A program made the position numbers and the translations under genes. This document shows, one piece after another, positions 26,469 through 34,146 of a DNA stretch of 64,000 nucleotides (within the stretch, counting starts at the first letter, position 1; every line of letters starts with the position of its first letter). This stretch comes from Sulfuritalea sp. (GTDB lineage Bacteria; Pseudomonadota; Gammaproteobacteria; Burkholderiales; Rhodocyclaceae), in contig JALHPU010000006.1 of NCBI GenBank assembly GCA_022842325.1, positions 62,001-126,000 of the forward strand. The letters are read 5' to 3'. Below the pieces are notes generated by a model. That model saw only the letters and a list, made by a program, of their open reading frames with translations, was not told the origin of the DNA and did no database searches.

Positions 26469-29131
26469 GCGCACCACCGCTACCCCCGCGCGGCGCGGAT
26501 GTGCTGACGACGGCCTGCGACTATTGCGCCGTGGGCTGCGGCTACAAGGTGTACCGCTGGCCGGTCGATGCCGGCGGTGATCGCGGCAGCCCCGGAGCCG
26601 GAGAAAATGCGCTGGGCGTGGCGTTTCCGCATGATGGCGGCACTCACGGTTCGCTGCCCTGGGTTTCCTCGAGCCAGCACAACATCGTGCGCCACCAGGG
26701 GCGGCCGCACCACGTCGTCGTCATCGCCGATGCCGATACCCGCGTCGTCAATCCGCGCGGCAACCATTCGATGCGCGGCGGCACCCTGGCGCAGAAATGC
26801 TACAACCCGGACAACCGTACGCGCGAGCGCCTGACCACGCCGCTGCTGCGGGTCAACGGCACGCTGGTACCGGTGTCCTGGGATCTGGCGCTGGATGCGA
26901 TGGCCGATATTTCGGCCTACGTGCTGGCGAAATACGGCGAGCATGCCTGGGCCGTCAAGAGCAATTCCTACCAGTATTTCGAGAACACCTATGCCATCAC
27001 CAAACTGGCGCTGACCAGCGTCGGCACGCCGGCCTTCGCGCCGCACGACAAGTGTTCCAACACCAACGACGCCACCGGGCTGGACGACGCCGGGATCGAT
27101 TCCTTCTCGGCGTCGTTCGAGGACTGGGGCATGTGCGACACCCTGTTCATGTCCGGCGTCGATCCCTTCGAAACCAAGACCACCTTGTTCACCAGCTGGA
27201 TCATGGCTGGCGACAATCCGAAGAAGAAGCTGATCTTCGTCACGCCGCACAAGACCATGGGCGTGGCCTGGGGCATCAAGCAAGGCGGGCTGTGGCTGCC
27301 CATCATCCCCGGCACCGACACGATTCTGCACAACGCCCTGGCGCGCATCATCATCGAGCGCGGCTGGCAGGATCAGGAGTTCATCGACCGCTGGATCGCC
27401 AGCCGCTGGGAAACCGATTCCGGCTATGGTCGCGGCACGCGCAATACCGGCTGGCAGTGGCGCACCACCTGGGGCACCTGGCAAAGCGACTGGCCGGATT
27501 TCCGCAAGTTCATTCTCGGCCGCGACGAGCACCGGATCGAGAACGCGGCGCGCATCACCGGGCTTAGGGCCGAGGACATCGTGCGCTGCGCGGAACTGAT
27601 CGCCCGGCCGAATGCCGATGGCTCCCGAACCAAGACCTCGTTCATGCTCGAGAAGGGCAACTACTGGTCGAACAACTACATGAATACGGCGTCGCTGGCC
27701 GCGCTGGGGCTCATTTGTGGCGCCGGCAATCGTCCGGGGCGCGTGATTTCGCGCGGCGGCGGCCACCAGCGCGGCATGGTGAATGCCGGTGGCGCTTCGG
27801 GCTGGCTCAGTCCGGAGAAATATCCGGGCCGGCGCAAGAAAAGCCTGAATCTGGATCGCTGGCTGCAGGACGGACAGCTGCGCTTCGCCTGGGTCTTCGG
27901 CACCACCTGGATCGCAGCGATGACCGGTTCGCTGGAATTGCAGAAGGCCATCGAGCGGCAGACCAGCGCCAGTCCGCATCGGCCGCAGCGCGCCGAACGC
28001 AGCGCCATCGTCGCCGCCTGGCGCGCCCGCGTTGATGCCGGCGGCATGGTGCTGGTGGATTCCGACATCTACCCGGTGGAGCCGCTGGGAAGCCGCTTCG
28101 CCGATGTCGTGCTGCCTGCGGCGACCTGGGGCGAAGCGGATTTCACGCGCTGCAATTCCGAGCGCCGGCTGCGGCTGTATGCGCAGTTCTACGATCCGCC
28201 CGGGGACGCCAAACCCGACTGGTGGGCGGTGCAGCAGTTCGCCCGCCGCATGGGGTTTAGCGGCTACGAGTGGAAGAACCCGAACGACGTGTTCGAGGAG
28301 GCGGCGCGCTTCAGTCGCGGCGGCGTGCTGGATTATTTCCCGCTTGTCAGCCAGGCGCGGCAGCAGCGCGAACCGGCCCACGAGCTGTTGCGGCGCATGG
28401 GCACTACCGGCATCCAGACCCCGATCCGCATCGCCGACGGCGAACTGGTCGGAACCAAGCGCCTGCACGATCCGGACAACGACGCCGGTTTGATCGAGGG
28501 GCCGGAGGCGCGGCGCAGTTTTCTCAACGCCTTCAACACGCACACCGGCAAGGCGCTGCTGCTCAAATCGCCCTGGGATTTCCCCGGCTGGATCGAGTTT
28601 TACCGCGCCATCTCGCCGCGCCCGGAGAAAGGCGAAATCTGGGTCACCAACGGCCGGGTCGGCGATACCTGGCAATCCGGCTTCGACGACAGCCGCAAAC
28701 CCTACACGGCGGCGCGCGGTCCGCATCCCTGGCTGTTCGTGCATCCCGACGACGTGGCGGGGCAGAAGATCGAAAGCGGTGATCGCGTGCGCGTGGTGAA
28801 CGACACCGTGTACACCCAGACCGGGATGCCGCAAGGCGTGCTGGAGTCAGATCTCGGTTTCGATAGCCTGCTGGCGGGCGGCCATATCAAGGTGAGCGAG
28901 GGATGGTTCGAGGCCATCGCGATCGTCAGCGCAGACATCCGACCCGGCGTGGCCAAGGCCAATTTCAATTTTCCCGGCGCGCCGGCCAACGCGGTGTGCC
29001 ACGCCGTGCCCGACCCGGTGACCAACAACTACCGCTACAAGCTGGGCCGCGGCAGGCTGCTGCGCCTGGGCGAATCTGCCTTGAAGCAAGGATTTGCGGG
29101 CGGTTCGCTTAAGCCGCCTGGCCTGATCTGA
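26465..29131 (+). CDS. idrA: Molybdopterin oxidoreductase of the AioA/IdrA family, probable iodate reductase large subunit
   Basis: An 888-residue molybdenum enzyme of the DMSO reductase superfamily, arsenite-oxidase branch. The [3Fe-4S] ligands are C18-xx-C21-xxx-C25 in ACDYCAVGCGYKVY, with Ser102 (GNHSMRGG) replacing the fourth Cys, as in AioA. R430 and H434 (RGGGH) match two residues of the AioA active site. The stretch matching AioA His195 and Glu203 (NTNDATGLDDAGID, residues 199-212) has neither residue, which argues against arsenite as substrate. With the Rieske gene and peroxidase modules upstream, dissimilatory iodate reductase fits best. It has no signal peptide of its own and would be exported with IdrB by Tat. 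Confidence 0.78.
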   Translation: MSAPPLPPRGADVLTTACDYCAVGCGYKVYRWPVDAGGDRGSPGAGENALGVAFPHDGGTHGSLPWVSSSQHNIVRHQGRPHHVVVIADADTRVVNPRGNHSMRGGTLAQKCYNPDNRTRERLTTPLLRVNGTLVPVSWDLALDAMADISAYVLAKYGEHAWAVKSNSYQYFENTYAITKLALTSVGTPAFAPHDKCSNTNDATGLDDAGIDSFSASFEDWGMCDTLFMSGVDPFETKTTLFTSWIMAGDNPKKKLIFVTPHKTMGVAWGIKQGGLWLPIIPGTDTILHNALARIIIERGWQDQEFIDRWIASRWETDSGYGRGTRNTGWQWRTTWGTWQSDWPDFRKFILGRDEHRIENAARITGLRAEDIVRCAELIARPNADGSRTKTSFMLEKGNYWSNNYMNTASLAALGLICGAGNRPGRVISRGGGHQRGMVNAGGASGWLSPEKYPGRRKKSLNLDRWLQDGQLRFAWVFGTTWIAAMTGSLELQKAIERQTSASPHRPQRAERSAIVAAWRARVDAGGMVLVDSDIYPVEPLGSRFADVVLPAATWGEADFTRCNSERRLRLYAQFYDPPGDAKPDWWAVQQFARRMGFSGYEWKNPNDVFEEAARFSRGGVLDYFPLVSQARQQREPAHELLRRMGTTGIQTPIRIADGELVGTKRLHDPDNDAGLIEGPEARRSFLNAFNTHTGKALLLKSPWDFPGWIEFYRAISPRPEKGEIWVTNGRVGDTWQSGFDDSRKPYTAARGPHPWLFVHPDDVAGQKIESGDRVRVVNDTVYTQTGMPQGVLESDLGFDSLLAGGHIKVSEGWFEAIAIVSADIRPGVAKANFNFPGAPANAVCHAVPDPVTNNYRYKLGRGRLLRLGESALKQGFAGGSLKPPGLI

Positions 29132-29197
29132 CTCGGCTTGTGTTGCGATGCGGCACATAAGGCACTACCGACGGCAGGGCGAATAATTGCCGAATTT

Positions 29198-29217
29198 GGA
29201 TAACGTATCCCGTATAC
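29198..29217. promoter_or_regulatory. Palindromic AT-rich site upstream of the amine dehydrogenase genes
   Basis: GGATAACGTATCC (29198-29210) is a near-palindrome followed at once by GTATAC (29212-29217). It lies in the 168-base gap between idrA and the TTQ dehydrogenase genes, a likely place for a regulated promoter. I cannot assign -35 and -10 boxes with confidence. Confidence 0.3.
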
Positions 29218-29299
29218 AAAACCTAGTATCGATGCGGACACGAAGCAACGCGGATTGGCCGTCCGTCCGGGCGATTTTTCAGAATTGAGGAGTGTGACC

Positions 29300-30466
29300 A
29301 TGCCACCAAGGTCATTGGTTGCGATTGGGCTGGGCAGTATTTTTATCTGCGCCGCGGCGTTCGCCGGCAAGACTCCGGAGTTGCCGGTGGATCGCATCAC
29401 GGTTTCGAATTTGCGACCGGCAACCCCCTACCGGGTGTATCTCAACGACGCGGCGTTTCCGCACATCATCGACAGCAAGCTGCTCATCATCGACGGCGCC
29501 AGCCTCAAGCTGGAGGGCATGCTGGGCACGGCCTACGTCGCCCATACCGCGCTCTCGCCCGATCGCTCGGAGATCTACGCATCGACGACTTATTACGCGC
29601 GCCTGAACCGTGGCGAGCGCTTCGATCAAATTGACGTCTATGACGCCATCACCCTCAAGCTCAAGGCGGAGATCCCGCTGCCCGGAAAGCGCGCGCTGGC
29701 GCTGGCCTACAAGGGCCTGATTCGCAGCTCCGCCAACGGACGCTTCATCTTCGTGCAGAACGCCACGCCGGCAACCTCGGTCAGCGTGGTTGACCGCCAG
29801 GCCGGCAAGTTCGTCACCGAAGTGCCGACCCCCGGCTGCTGGGCGATCTACACGCCCGCCACGGTGTCGGATCGCTTCTCCTCGCTGTGCGGCGACGGCA
29901 CCATGCTCACCGTGATGCTCGACGAAAAGGGCAACGCCGTGGGGCGCAAGAAGAGTGCGCCATTCTTCGATCCCGACGACGATGCGCTGTTCATTTCGGG
30001 CGAGCAGTCCGGCGACCGCTTCTACTTCGCCTCGTTCAAGGGCCGTGTGCAGCCGGTCGACATCGGCGGCGATGTGGCAATGCCGGCGCCGGCCTGGCCG
30101 CTGGTGCCGGTAACGAGCAAGAAGAGCAGCTGGCGGCCGGGAGGCTACCAACTCATGGCGCTGCATGAAAAGAGCGGAACGCTGTTCGTCGGCATGCACA
30201 GGAAAGGCGGCGAAGGCAGCCACAAGAGTCCCGCCGACGAAATCTGGACCTTCGACCTCGCCACCGGCAAGCGCATTGCGCGCACCCCGGCACCGGGCAC
30301 CACGACGATGGCCGTGACCCAGGGCGACGCAGCGCGTTTGCTCGCCTTCGACGGCACCAAGGGCATGTTGAACGCCTTCCATGCAGCACCGAACAAAGGT
30401 CGCCTGGAGTTCATCGCCAGTGGCGGCCCGTTCGGTGAGACCCCAACCATGCTGGACACGCAGTAA
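29300..30466 (+). CDS. mauB: TTQ amine dehydrogenase large (heavy) subunit
   Basis: The periplasmic large subunit of a methylamine- or aromatic-amine-dehydrogenase. It has 388 residues, a signal peptide (LVAIGLGSIFICAAAFAGK) and the repeated beta-propeller strands of the family (SVVDRQAGKFVTEVPTPGCW, FYFASFKGRVQPVDIGGD, IWTFDLATGKRIARTPAPG). The ATG at 29300 has GAGGAG seven bases upstream. It binds the TTQ-containing light subunit and helps form the substrate channel. Methylamine and aromatic-amine types cannot be separated reliably by eye; aauB is the alternative name. The stop overlaps mauE by one base. Confidence 0.88.
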   Translation: MPPRSLVAIGLGSIFICAAAFAGKTPELPVDRITVSNLRPATPYRVYLNDAAFPHIIDSKLLIIDGASLKLEGMLGTAYVAHTALSPDRSEIYASTTYYARLNRGERFDQIDVYDAITLKLKAEIPLPGKRALALAYKGLIRSSANGRFIFVQNATPATSVSVVDRQAGKFVTEVPTPGCWAIYTPATVSDRFSSLCGDGTMLTVMLDEKGNAVGRKKSAPFFDPDDDALFISGEQSGDRFYFASFKGRVQPVDIGGDVAMPAPAWPLVPVTSKKSSWRPGGYQLMALHEKSGTLFVGMHRKGGEGSHKSPADEIWTFDLATGKRIARTPAPGTTTMAVTQGDAARLLAFDGTKGMLNAFHAAPNKGRLEFIASGGPFGETPTMLDTQ

Positions 30467-31026
30467 TGCCGCCCTTCATGAATGCCGATCCCGTACTGTC
30501 CCATGCCATGGGAGCGGCTCTGTCCGTGGTGTTCCTGACCGGTGCCTGGCAGAAGCTCAAGGAACATGAAGAGTTTGTCGCGGTGCTCGAAAACTATCGA
30601 TTGCTGCCTGCCGCGACACTGAATTCAATGGCCTGGCTGCTGCCGCTGGCCGAGGCGCTGGCCGGAGTGCTGCTGCTGATCGAGGCCACCCGACTGCCCG
30701 CGACCCTGCTGGCATTTGCCTTGATGTTGCTGGTGACGGCAGGGGTAGCCATCAACCTTTTGCGTGGCTATTCGGAAATCGATTGCGGCTGCGGCGGCTT
30801 TTCCGGCGGAGTGAGCGGCCAGGCAATCTCGTGGAGCCTCGTGGTGCGCAATCTGGTTTTGATCGCCGCAATTCCCTGGATCGCCGCCGACTCCGCGGCG
30901 CGCAATCTGGTCTGGATCGATTATCTGACAGTTGCCTGCACCACTCTGGCCTTGCTCGGCCTGTATGCCCTGGTCAGTCAGTTGCTGGCCACGCAACCGC
31001 GCCTTGGCGCCTTGAGGAATTCCTGA
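30466..31026 (+). CDS. mauE: MauE-type membrane protein for TTQ dehydrogenase maturation
   Basis: A 186-residue inner-membrane protein with four to five helices, of the MauE / DoxX-like family. It carries the conserved cysteine motif DCGCGG (C107, C109) on a loop. MauE and MauD are both required for correct folding and disulfide formation in the small subunit, in the periplasm. Gene order B-E-D-A is the same as in known mau and aau operons. Confidence 0.9.
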   Translation: MPPFMNADPVLSHAMGAALSVVFLTGAWQKLKEHEEFVAVLENYRLLPAATLNSMAWLLPLAEALAGVLLLIEATRLPATLLAFALMLLVTAGVAINLLRGYSEIDCGCGGFSGGVSGQAISWSLVVRNLVLIAAIPWIAADSAARNLVWIDYLTVACTTLALLGLYALVSQLLATQPRLGALRNS

Positions 31027-31027
31027 C

Positions 31028-31621
31028 ATGACCGATGCCCTTGTCGTTTCGAATGCTTTGCTTTGGGCGGTGGTGCTGGCGCTGCTGGTTGCCTTGTTGG
31101 CCCTTGCCCGTCAAATCGGCATCTTGTATGAACGCATTGCACCGATGGGGGCGCTGATGCTCGATAGCGGACCGAAAGTCGGTGAAGCCGCGCCGGCCTT
31201 CGAACTGGAATCGCTGACAGGCGCCAGGATTGCGGTGGGTGGCGCCGACCGCACGCGCAGCCAGTTGCTGTTCTTTCTTTCACCCACTTGCCCGGTCTGC
31301 AAAAAGTTGCTGCCCATTCTGCGCTCGACCCGGCAGAGCGAGCGTGGCTGGCTGGACGTCGTACTGGCGAGTGACGGCGATCGCGCCGAGCATCTGGCCT
31401 TCTATCAGAAGGCGAAACTTGCCGACTTTCCCTACCTGCTTTCGACTGAGCTGGGAATGGCGCTGAAGGTCGGCCGCCTGCCCTATGCCGTGCTGATTGG
31501 TGAGGACGGCCGGATTCGCGCCAAGGGACTGGTCAATTCGCGGGAACAGTTGGAAAGCCTATTCACCGCCAAGGAACTGGGTGTCGCATCGGTGCAGGAA
31601 TTCCTCGACCAGAGGGCTTGA
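31028..31621 (+). CDS. mauD: MauD thiol-disulfide protein for TTQ dehydrogenase maturation
   Basis: A 197-residue protein with an N-terminal membrane anchor (VVLALLVALLALARQIGILY) and a periplasmic thioredoxin-like domain. The redox motif is C88-P-V-C91 in SPTCPVCKK. It assists formation of the many disulfides of the light subunit. It starts one base after the mauE stop and precedes the light subunit gene by 37 bases. Confidence 0.92.
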   Translation: MTDALVVSNALLWAVVLALLVALLALARQIGILYERIAPMGALMLDSGPKVGEAAPAFELESLTGARIAVGGADRTRSQLLFFLSPTCPVCKKLLPILRSTRQSERGWLDVVLASDGDRAEHLAFYQKAKLADFPYLLSTELGMALKVGRLPYAVLIGEDGRIRAKGLVNSREQLESLFTAKELGVASVQEFLDQRA

Positions 31622-31658
31622 TGGCAAGCGCTCGATCACTATCCGGAGGGGGCATCAA

Positions 31659-32195
31659 GTGAAATGGTTCGACAGTTTCTTCGAACAGAAGACCCGTATG
31701 GCGGCCCGGTCGATTTCGCGTCGCAGTGCCTTGGCGCGGCTCGGCCGCATCATGATCGGAACGGCGCTGGTCTTGCCGATACTGCCGTTCGATCGTGTGG
31801 CGAAAGAGGTTCACGCCGCAAAAAAACCCGCCGACAAGCGCAATGACGACACGGCCTGCGAGTATTGGCGCTACTGCGCGCTCGACGGCTGGCTGTGCAC
31901 CTGCTGCGGCGGCACGATTTCGAGCTGCCCGCCAGGAACCGAAGTATCGAAAGTCACCTGGGTCGGCACTTGCCACAACCCGAACGACAGTCGGGACTAT
32001 CTGATCAGCTACAACGACTGCTGCGGGGCGACCAGTTGTGGGCGCTGCCTGTGCAATGGCAACGAAGGCGAACGGCCCGGCTATCGCATGGGCGTGCATA
32101 ACGACGTCAATTGGTGCATGGCCAACAGCAACAACAGTTATCACTGCACGGTCGCGGCGGTGGTCGGAACCGCCGAGTCGCCTCGGGCTCGGTGA
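31659..32195 (+). CDS. mauA: TTQ amine dehydrogenase light (small) subunit
   Basis: The catalytic subunit of 178 residues, started at GTG 31659, which has GGAGGGGG eight bases upstream. A Tat-like leader (SISRRSALARLGRIMIG) precedes the mature part. Trp101 and Trp152 are 51 residues apart, exactly the spacing of the two tryptophans (57 and 108 in Paracoccus) joined to form tryptophan tryptophylquinone. Asp120 matches the catalytic base and Asp76 the second conserved Asp. Fourteen cysteines provide the dense disulfide network. MauG-type activity is needed for TTQ in methylamine dehydrogenases; the only such protein here is the double peroxidase at 23713-25911. Confidence 0.95.
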   Translation: MKWFDSFFEQKTRMAARSISRRSALARLGRIMIGTALVLPILPFDRVAKEVHAAKKPADKRNDDTACEYWRYCALDGWLCTCCGGTISSCPPGTEVSKVTWVGTCHNPNDSRDYLISYNDCCGATSCGRCLCNGNEGERPGYRMGVHNDVNWCMANSNNSYHCTVAAVVGTAESPRAR

Positions 32196-32662
32196 TGTCG
32201 AAGCGGCTGCTCTTGCTGGCGACGGCGGTGGCACTTTGCAGCACCTCGATCTGCGCCCAGCCCCGTGACGTCGCGGGCGCCGAGCTCTTCGGCAAGCACT
32301 GCGTGGCTTGCCACCAGACCGATGGCGAAGGAATTCCCGGACTGGCGCCGCCGCTTGTCGGAGCCTTGAAGAAGATTGTCGAGGTCGACCTGGGGCGCAC
32401 ATATATCGCCCATGTCCTGGTCTCTGGCATGGCGGGGACGATCAAAACCCGTGTCGGCAAGTTCACCGGGGTCATGCCTTCCCAGGCGGCGCTTTCAGAT
32501 CATGAACTGGCGGCCATCGCCTCGTATGTGTTGTCCACATTCAACGAGAGTCAGGTAGCACTGAAGCCGGAAGGTTTTGCGGCACTTCGCAGCAAGGCGT
32601 TGCCGCCGGGCGAGGTTCGCAAACTGCGAGAGCAGGTCTTGGCGCAAATCGACGGGCAGTAG
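32195..32662 (+). CDS. Exported c-type cytochrome, probable electron acceptor of the amine dehydrogenase
   Basis: A 155-residue class I cytochrome c with signal peptide (LLLLATAVALCSTSICAQ). The heme motif is C36-V-A-C39-H40 and M94 in FTGVMPSQ is the likely distal ligand. It starts on the last base of the light-subunit stop (TGATG), so it is cotranslated with it. TTQ dehydrogenases usually pass electrons to amicyanin or azurin; no cupredoxin gene is present here, so this cytochrome is the obvious candidate. Confidence 0.85.
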   Translation: MSKRLLLLATAVALCSTSICAQPRDVAGAELFGKHCVACHQTDGEGIPGLAPPLVGALKKIVEVDLGRTYIAHVLVSGMAGTIKTRVGKFTGVMPSQAALSDHELAAIASYVLSTFNESQVALKPEGFAALRSKALPPGEVRKLREQVLAQIDGQ

Positions 32663-32738
32663 ATAGCGGTAGCTGGCAATCGCGGCGGCATGGCGCGGCG
32701 ACCCAATACGAAAAACCATACCTAGAGGAGTAATGGCA

Positions 32739-34124
32739 ATGAGGGAGAGCATGAAACTGATCGCAATGGCGGTGACCGCGATGCTTTGCGGAGCAAGTCT
32801 TGCGGCATCGCCCCAGGAGGCCGAGCGGCTCGGCAAGGACTTGACGCCCGTCGGCGCGGAAAAAGCCGGCAACAAGGACGGCTCCATACCCGCATGGCCG
32901 GGCCGTCAGGCGCAGGGTCCCGGCTGGAGTCACGGTCAGAATCGTGCTGCCGCATGGAAGGACAAGGGTGAAAAGCCCCTCTACTCGATCACCGCGGCCA
33001 ATGTCGACAAGTATGCCGACAAGCTGACTCCGGGGCAGATACAACTGATCAAGCAAACGCCGGGCTACCGCATGGACGTCTACCCGACGCATCGCAGCTG
33101 TGCGAACCCGGACTTCGTCGAGCAAAACACCAAGAAGAACGCTACCGCGGCGAAACTCGGCGCGGACGGCTGGAGTCTGAAGGAGGGCTTCATGCCGGGC
33201 ATTCCGTTCCCGATCCCGAAATCCGGGGCCGAGGCGATGTGGAACTACAAGATGAAGTACGCGGGCATCGGCTTTGAATGGGCGCGCAACTTCATCACCC
33301 TTTCGCCGCGCAAGGGCAGCAACGACTGGATTCAGGCCGGAGCCACCCAAACCTACTTCTTCCCGTGGGGCGCCAAGGGTTCTACCTCGCTGGCCGACCT
33401 GCCGCCTATCGAGTATTACACCTACTTCGCTTATGAAAGCCCGGTGGCACTGGCAGGCCAGGCCCTGGCCATTGCTTACTACACTGACAGGGTCGGCAGC
33501 GATACGTTCTACTATTTCCCGGGACAGCGCCGCGTCCGCCGCATGCCCTCGTATTCCTACGACGCGCCGCAGATCGGATTCGAAAACCAGTACACGCTCG
33601 ATGAACCGCGCATGTTCAACGGTACCATCGATCGCTTCGACTGGAAGCTGGTCGGCAAGAAGGAGATCTACGTCGGCTACAACTCCTTTGGCATCTACGA
33701 TCCCAAGGCCAAGTTCAGCGACGTAGTCAAACAGGATGGCATCGATCCCGCGGCGCGGCGCTATGAGCTGCACCGTGTCTGGGTGGTCGAAGCGACGGTC
33801 AAGGCCGGCGTGCGCCACGTGGTGCCGAAGCGCACCTTCTATCTCGACGAGGACAGCTGGGCAATCTCCGTGGCCGAGGATTTCGACGCCAACGGCAAGC
33901 TGTGGAAGCTGCGCGAGAGCTTCGTAATCCCCGTGTATGAGACTTCCAGTTGCGACAACCCGGCCTTCGTCCAGTACAACATGCTGGAAGGCGGACGCTT
34001 TGTCTTCGACCAGAGTCCGCTGGGCGCAGGAACCGACATGCGCTGGGTGGTCGAGTCGAAAGACGCGAAATTCAGGAAAGAGTTCTATTCGGCTGAAAAC
34101 CTGCGCGCCATCAGCGAGCGTTGA
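32739..34124 (+). CDS. DUF1329 exported protein
   Basis: A 461-residue periplasmic protein of the DUF1329 family. The signal peptide is MKLIAMAVTAMLCGASLAAS. Family-typical segments include KDLTPVGAEKAGNKDGSIPA, YSYDAPQIGFENQYTLDEPR and LYLDEDSW-like FYLDEDSWAISVAEDFDANG. The ATG at 32739 is chosen for its distance from AGGAG (8 bases); 32733 and 32751 are alternatives. DUF1329 proteins are nearly always encoded next to DUF1302 outer-membrane proteins and RND transporters, and structurally resemble lipoprotein carriers, suggesting lipid or hydrophobic-compound transport. Function here is inferred from that association. Confidence 0.85.
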   Translation: MRESMKLIAMAVTAMLCGASLAASPQEAERLGKDLTPVGAEKAGNKDGSIPAWPGRQAQGPGWSHGQNRAAAWKDKGEKPLYSITAANVDKYADKLTPGQIQLIKQTPGYRMDVYPTHRSCANPDFVEQNTKKNATAAKLGADGWSLKEGFMPGIPFPIPKSGAEAMWNYKMKYAGIGFEWARNFITLSPRKGSNDWIQAGATQTYFFPWGAKGSTSLADLPPIEYYTYFAYESPVALAGQALAIAYYTDRVGSDTFYYFPGQRRVRRMPSYSYDAPQIGFENQYTLDEPRMFNGTIDRFDWKLVGKKEIYVGYNSFGIYDPKAKFSDVVKQDGIDPAARRYELHRVWVVEATVKAGVRHVVPKRTFYLDEDSWAISVAEDFDANGKLWKLRESFVIPVYETSSCDNPAFVQYNMLEGGRFVFDQSPLGAGTDMRWVVESKDAKFRKEFYSAENLRAISER

Positions 34125-34146
34125 TTCTTTTGGGGAGAAAAAGAAC

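Noticed and set aside
26480-28834. Long open frame antisense to the molybdoenzyme gene
   Set aside because: Shadow frame produced by codon bias; no motif or start signal.
26465-29131. Arsenite oxidase large subunit (AioA)
   Set aside because: It is in the AioA family, but two active-site residues are missing, there are peroxidase genes upstream and no ars genes nearby. The idr set explains the neighbourhood better.
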